Origin: Apium graveolens
Taxonomy: Eukaryota > Streptophyta > Magnoliopsida > Apiales > Apiaceae
Assembly (NCBI RefSeq): GCF_009905375.1
Contig: NC_133653.1
Location: forward strand, 53,771,704-53,835,703
DNA: 64,000 nt
Direction of reading: 5' to 3'
Part shown: piece by piece, positions 58,365 through 64,000 of the stretch
How positions within the stretch are numbered: the first letter of the stretch is position 1
Layout of the letters: every line of letters begins with the position of its first letter
The notes under the pieces: generated by a model
The model's database searches: none
What the model was told of the DNA's origin: nothing
Seen by the model: the letters and a program-made list of their open reading frames with translations, nothing else
Translations under genes and position numbers: made by a program

Positions 58365-59828
58365 TGAGACAGCCCGCACTTCCGGACTATTAAATCTAAA
58401 TCAAAACTAATACAAAATCCAACTTATTAATCCAAAATTGTATTACAAAGGGTACGATTATAAAAGTGCAGCTAACGGAAGCCCAAAGGTCAATCTACTC
58501 CAATTCTAAGTCCTCGAACTCCAATGCTAACCAACTCGAGTCTTTTAGACGAAACCCGAAATATTAAAAGAATGAGCGGCGAATCCCAGCAAGAAACTAT
58601 TGTTTGACGGTTCAAAATAATATTTTTAATCTTTTTCAAAAACAGAATTTAAACATGCTTGACACATAACACAGATCACATAAAATCACAAATATATTCG
58701 ACAACCAGGTGAACAAAGATCCACACGATATAATCAATAATCATAATCAAACACATTCTATAATCCACATAATCAAAATTCTTAATCAATCAATAAATCT
58801 TAATAACAAAATTCTTATCTTTAGTTCCACAGTCCTAAATCACACCTTATGCCACACTTTGCCAGTGACCGGCATCTTATACTTTATGCCACACTTCCCA
58901 AGTGACCGGGTTCTAATTTTTATTCGATGGGGGGCTAGTTCACGTCCCTCGTCAAGTGCAACCAAAGCTTGACAAGGTATCGATGTGTTCCGGAACGTGC
59001 GTAAACTAGTTCTAAGTTCTAAGTATCACATTGTCCAGTGATCGGAATCTTATTCTTATACATGATTAAGACTGGGGATTTCCGAAAAATTTGTTATCTT
59101 ATTAATCACACATAACATGGCACGTTACACAATAAATACGGAGCAATGAACTATTACATACATATTCGAAACATGCATTCAAACAAATATTATACAATAA
59201 TACGGAGCAACGGATAGTCACTTACAGAACACGTAAGCAAATAAGTAATACGGAGCAACGAAAAGTTACTTGCGGAACACGTAACAAATAAGTAATATGG
59301 AGCAACGAGAAGTTACTTGCCTCAGTCACGTAAACAGATAATTCACATTAGAATACACAATCAATCCTTAGCAACCCATCAAATACGGCACATCTAAAAT
59401 ATTGATCTTCTCCGCGATTCTAATTCTGGCCAGATCCTTATTTTCACTTTTTGACCCTCTAAACGATGTTTTCTTGGAAAAAACGAAACACGAAAGTTGT
59501 AGAGAATGAAAAGATATTTCCGAAAAGTCCAGAATCATCGAATTCCGAATTACGAATAATTTTCTACGAATTTTACAAGACAACTGATTTTTGTGTACAA
59601 AGCCCTACGAATTTTTAGTAATTAAAACGAGGAGGACGGATAGGATCTATTTATAACGATACAAAATCCTATATCTTAACCTATAAGTTATCCATATTAA
59701 AATTGAATCCAAATTTTAGGCCCAATAGTCTAACCCAATTTTAAATCCTAGTCCTTATCTAATTTTAATCTTTTGTATTCTATTATTCTTTTATTAATCG
59801 AGTTCTAAAAAAATTACAGGATATTACA
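58365..59828 (-). repeat. array LTR5 (outermost right)
   Basis: 1,464 bp, ends AGGATATTACA followed by ATATT, the target duplication that pairs with 27740-27744. Confidence 0.9.
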
Positions 59829-59833
59829 ATATT

Positions 59834-62700
59834 AAAATTTGATAATAATGCATATTTTTCTAACGAAATTAAATATTGAGAAAAAGTTTGTTTAGTACTA
59901 AGTCCATACTCTTAAAGGATCGTGCAATAACTTGAACCAACTCCTGGGTATTTATTAATAACCAGGTCAAGTCTTTGACAACTCACCATAAATCAATCTA
60001 ACAACTTTAATCTACATTATTTATTGACTTGAAACTATAAAGGTCTAATGCATTAATTAATGTGAATGTAAAATGTAAAAAAAAGCTCAACTTCATGAAG
60101 AAAATGTCATCGAACCAGTAAACAAATATACTAAATTTAAGAGTGAAAAAATGCGTTTTAGCTCGATAAGGTTCTGAAACCATTTGTGGAAAAAGACCAA
60201 ATTTTGAATTTTATAAAAAAAATTAATTTTTAATCTGTTTTCGTTCTCATAAGAGGATCAGATGTTGAGTTCATAATAAGTTTAAATATATTAGTCAAAA
60301 TAACAATTAAATATAGTTATACTTGTCGGTACACTTAATAGTACCAATATCTCATAAATGTTGACTTCTTTCACTTTTATGGTCAATTTTATCAAATGAT
60401 AAAATTATAATATTTTATTCTCTAAGAATTAAATTACATTTAATTTCCAAAATTGTAATTTTAATATTTTTTCTATTATATATATGTATTCTTTTAAATA
60501 TATTTTTTCATATAAATTTATGATTTTCACGTTTGAATTTATTAAATTATTATAAAACTCCATTTAATATATTATAATTATCTATATATAGGAAATATTT
60601 ACTACTCATACCATATTACTAAGTTGAATGATTTAAAAACATGTAAGTTGACTATATACCATACATTACTAATTTATTATATAACTATATAATACAAAGT
60701 ACGACGGTAAAAAGAAAAAGATAATTAAAAGTTATTACTTAGTCTTAATATATATATATATATATATATTGGTTTCTAGTTTATATTCTAATTTTTTTTC
60801 TAATTAGAATAGCCCGCTATATATATATATACAAATATTTAGACACACAAGACATAATATGTATATTATTAACAAAATATAAATGAGTGGAGCAATTTCA
60901 AGATCTGAGTTTGATTATCACTAATAATAAATATTAGGGCAAATTAGTCTTTTCAACCCATAAATAAAATGTCTAACAAATTTTATATTTATATTGGTGT
61001 ATTATATAGATAAAGCTAATACACCAAGATTTGCTTTTAAAAGTGCTTATTTTATGTATGTTATATTTCTTTATTTCTCTTAACTTCTTTTAAAAAATGT
61101 TTTTTTTTTCTAAAATAATCAGTGTCACATTTTTATATTTTCACTAAATCTTACGAAAAATCACAATTATTTGACATTGTAATATAAAATTTTAAAAAGT
61201 TATATATAAACATAATTGATTATATATTTCAACGAAGGGATTTAATGGGCAATATAGAATAAAATAAGGACAGTATGATAAAAAAATGTACCAAAAAAAT
61301 GTATTTGAGGTAACCTCGATCTCATATTTTATAAATCAGAGGTTATTTTGTTGACATCTATTTAGAAGGGTATTTAAAATACATGGGAGTAATATGTTTG
61401 GTTGTCCAAAACATGAGTATTAAAATTAACGTAGGAAGTCACTTACCTTTGTTTGACTTACTGGGTCGTGAAATAAAAAAATACAGTATAAGTAATATAT
61501 TATTGAGTAAAGCCAATATATATGTATTTTTAATTTTTTTTATTAAAGTTGTTTAAAAATTAACAAAACATATATAACTCAATTTGTAATAAAGTATAGA
61601 ACATGTGTTAATGATATTATTTCATATTTATTTTTAAATTCATGTAATAATATTTGATATTTGAAATAGCATAAGAGTTTGCAATTAAAAGTATTAATAT
61701 TTAATTCAATAATTTTTATTATTTTAACTCCATTTTGTTTCAAAAATTAAATGTATACTTATAATTTATTAAAATATTGATGATAATAACAATAATTTCA
61801 AATAATGTGTTATAAAACTAGTAATTATGTTTCTCAAAAGATTAAAAAAAAATTGAAAACATATATGTAGTATATTATTATTTTTATTTAATTTTACATG
61901 TTCAAAAAAATTTAGATGCACATCATGATAGTTATTAGTAAAAAATAATAATTACTAACTCAAAAATAAAAATTAAAATGAAGAATTGATAAGTAAATTA
62001 AATAAGTATAAAAAAAATGAATGACATGTTATTTGAATACATGTTATTAACTAAACAAGTTTATACCAGTTTCCAAGAAGTCTATACATCAAAAGAAAGT
62101 GTAACTTCTCGGGGCAGGGTCACTTGTACCCCTCGAATATCAAGTCTTTTTTTATCTAGGATATGAAGTTTAATTTTTTATATTTGACCCCAAAAATTAC
62201 TAATTTTGACCCTACTTAATTTTTTTGACCCTATTTTAATTTTATTCTTAACTTACATAACTTGAAAAAGATACATAATTTATCTTTTATGTTTAACGAA
62301 AATAGTTAATGTTATGCCCACTTTTGTGCATGAGCCCTAAACAGGTCCCCATGAACATATTGGAAAATTGGGCCTAAATCACTTTATTCTCAGGATTGGG
62401 GAGTTGTATAAGCCCATCACATGACATTCAGCCGCATCGCATATAAATTAAAGAAGCCTATTCACGCGCGAGCTAGGCTAGCGGGCTCACATTTCGTGGG
62501 GTAATGAAAAAGAGAACTCACTTTTTAATAAGACAATAGATGGTACGAGCCGATGTGACCAAACTGGCTCGCATTAGGTGAATTTATCTGAAATATGAAA
62601 AATGACTCATAGATGGCTGAGTTGTTCGTAAATTTTGGGGCCGACACTGGACATTCCTACAATCACAAGAAGAAATGTGAAGATGTCGTGTTATTTCCCA
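59834..62700. other. AT-rich spacer, no gene recognised
   Basis: Contains (TA)n runs at about 60750-60770 and 60817-60830. A stretch at 62106-62240 with GACCCCAAAAATT and TTTGACCCT repeats, and a GC-richer block at 62320-62660 (ACGCGCGAGCTAGGCTAGCG), look like TE remnants I cannot name. Confidence 0.5.
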
Positions 62701-62704
62701 ACAA

Positions 62705-63781
62705 TATAATAATAGAATTACAAAAGGGGGGTTCCGGGGTTGAATGGAATTCTGGTTTCTTTTTGCTTTTCTGAAAAACTCTTTCTGAAATATAAAATTG
62801 TGTTTGTGAATATCAAGAATGCAGATAAGACTTTTAAACTATTCTACTAACACAAAATAAATAAACACAAATTTAAAAACTTTATGGTGGATTTGTCTTT
62901 CCACCGGAGAAGTATATTTGAAGAAATATATGTGATGCAAATTGCACACAGTTGCTTACAAGTATTTCTTACAACTTAAAACTTGAGAGTACTTTCGAAA
63001 GATACAGCTTGCCAAACTCTCTAGTTCTTTCTTGTTCTACTTGTTGTGCTTAGTTGTTGTAAAATACTTGCTACACTTGGTTTATATATTTACCAAATTT
63101 ACATGTGCAATAAGACAAAAATAATATTTCTATCAGTTAGGTCCAAGCATATGCTTCTTCATTTCTCTGTCCAATGCAATTTAAGTAAGATACAACATTT
63201 TTGAACGAGCTTGTTTTGCATGGAAATGCTTCATTTTCTTCTAAAACCTATAATTAGGCTACCACATTTCTTTTATGCAATATCAACTCATGTGACTCTG
63301 TCACCTTTTGCCAAGTCACTATCAACTGTAATCTTTTTGATTATCCATTGAGGCTTCATGAATCTTAGCCGTTGACAATATATTAGTGTCATCCGTTGAA
63401 GCTTTCTTGATAGCATCTGTTGACAGCTTTATCTCATATCCGTTGAAGCCTCCTGACTGGCCCATTCGTTGAAGGAATATTGAGTTATCCGTTGAAACTT
63501 GTAGAGTCATCCATTGAAACTTGTATTTTAGCAGTTGAAGATGTTTCCTTAGCAATTGATACTCTTTTACTTACACAAACTTACAAGGCATTTTATATTT
63601 ACACTTAACGTACCTATTTTTTATATCTTGCAAGTATTCAACATGACTTAGAAACTACTAAAACTATCAAATTCCCTGGATATCATAATGCACAGAATGT
63701 GCTACATACTTATTAACGTAAGCTACTCATTTAACGGATTGATAATTATGGTTATCCGTTGTTATTCCCAGTAGACTAACA
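62705..63781 (-). repeat. LTR-like sequence, Sirevirus style, right edge copy 1
   Basis: Plus-strand start TATAATAATAGAATTAC then AAAAGGGGGGTTC, end GACTAACA. The G-run about 15 bases inside the left end mirrors the copy B LTR (TGTAGAGGGGGTG) read on the same strand. Similar to the sequence from 63783 by eye (ATGAACACAAA, GGTGGATTTGT, TTCCACC blocks in the same order). No PBS or PPT seen, so solo or recombined. Confidence 0.45.
63310..63560 (-). repeat. degenerate ATCCGTTGA repeat inside the LTR-like sequence
   Basis: At least eight copies of (A/T)(T/C)CCGTTGA(A/G)-like sequence with 25-40 bp spacing (ATCCATTGAGG, ATCCGTTGAAGC, CATTCGTTGAAGG, TTATCCGTTGAAAC). The open minus-strand frame here is a by-product of the repeats. 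Confidence 0.75.
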
Positions 63782-63782
63782 A

Positions 63783-64000
63783 TGAGATTTACAGAAGGGG
63801 GGTTGAATGTAAATCTCAAAACTTTTTCAAGTTTTGAGCAGTTTGTAAGACTAAGTGTTTGAGTGATCAAATGTGTGTGAATTGCTTGGAGCTGATGCAG
63901 ACAGATATATATTCAAACACAAATGTAATGAACACAAAGAACTTAAAAACTTTTCTGGTGGATTTGTTGTTCCACCAGAGATGTGTTATTTCAGAAAATC
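63783..64000 (-). repeat. LTR-like sequence, right edge copy 2 (cut by window)
   Basis: Starts TGAGATTTACAGAAGGGGGG immediately after the CTAACA of copy 1 plus one base. Only 218 bp are visible. Confidence 0.45.

Larger units (their letters stand above)
27745..59828 (-). mobile_element. multi-LTR miniature element (TRIM/LARD-like), five LTRs and four internal domains, chromovirus-derived
   Basis: LTRs lie at 27745-29121, 29294-30225 plus 54390-54919 (split), 55093-56555, 56729-58191 and 58365-59828. They alternate with 172-173 bp internal domains. ATATT occurs at 27740-27744 and 59829-59833, so the array is flanked as one insertion. Read on the minus strand, each LTR starts TGTAATATCCCG (or a close variant); each internal domain begins with a PBS (TGGTATCAGAGCAGGCTG, initiator Met tRNA type) and ends with a PPT (AAGGAGGGTAGTA). 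No gag or pol remains, so it must depend on an autonomous relative. The LTR start and the GAATTTGGGGACCAAATTC junction resemble Tekay/Del chromoviruses. Nested elements account for 24.2 kb of the span. Confidence 0.85.

Noticed and set aside
63322..63555. 77-codon minus-strand frame
   Set aside because: Encoded by the ATCCGTTGA repeat array in an LTR-like sequence.

Overview
This window looks like repeat-rich nuclear DNA of a flowering plant, probably a eudicot with a large genome. I see no convincing cellular gene. Almost all recognisable sequence is transposable-element DNA: Ty1/copia elements of Sirevirus type, an Athila-type Ty3/gypsy element, a miniature LTR element derived from a chromovirus, a Helitron-like region and a possible SINE. 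The rest is AT-rich spacer. The species cannot be named from the sequence alone.

Layout. 1-9763: 3' part of a plus-strand Sirevirus-like copia element (copy A), cut by the window edge: pol, a long spacer, a small 89-residue ORF with its own TATA box, a very large accessory ORF, PPT and 3' LTR. 9764-10521: remnant of a gypsy-type LTR in which copy A seems to sit. 10666-12665: tail of a second, diverged Sirevirus-like element (accessory ORF C-terminus, PPT, LTR with an internal minisatellite). 12666-15294: AT-rich DNA with two minus-strand Helitron-like 3' ends. 15295-25111: Helitron-like region with fragments of an RPA70-type OB-fold gene and hairpin-bearing tandem repeats. 25112-27744: AT-rich DNA with a SINE-like piece.

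27745-59828: one large nested structure. The outer layer is an unusual array of five LTRs of about 1.46 kb alternating with four 172-173 bp internal domains, each carrying a PBS and a PPT. A single 5-bp duplication (ATATT) flanks the whole array. LTR2 is split by a complete minus-strand Sirevirus (copy B, 30226-54384, duplication GTAAT). Copy B's accessory ORF is in turn split by a complete minus-strand Athila-type element (32175-42948, duplication TTTAC). By-eye LTR divergence (about 1 percent for Athila, about 3 percent for copy B) agrees with this nesting order. 59834-62700 is AT-rich spacer, and 62705-64000 holds two related LTR-like sequences in tandem, the last cut by the window end.

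How the parts fit. Each autonomous-type element has gag and pol for capsid formation, reverse transcription and integration, all now interrupted by stops or frameshifts. Both the Sirevirus and the Athila carry an extra ORF after pol, and their central regions resemble each other. The most unusual items are the multi-LTR miniature array, the conserved small ORF plus giant accessory ORF of the Sirevirus family, and an oriented 10-bp motif (AAGTTCTGAT) repeated through both coding and non-coding parts of that family. LTR and TSD boundaries were read base by base; family names rest on remembered motifs, not on a search.
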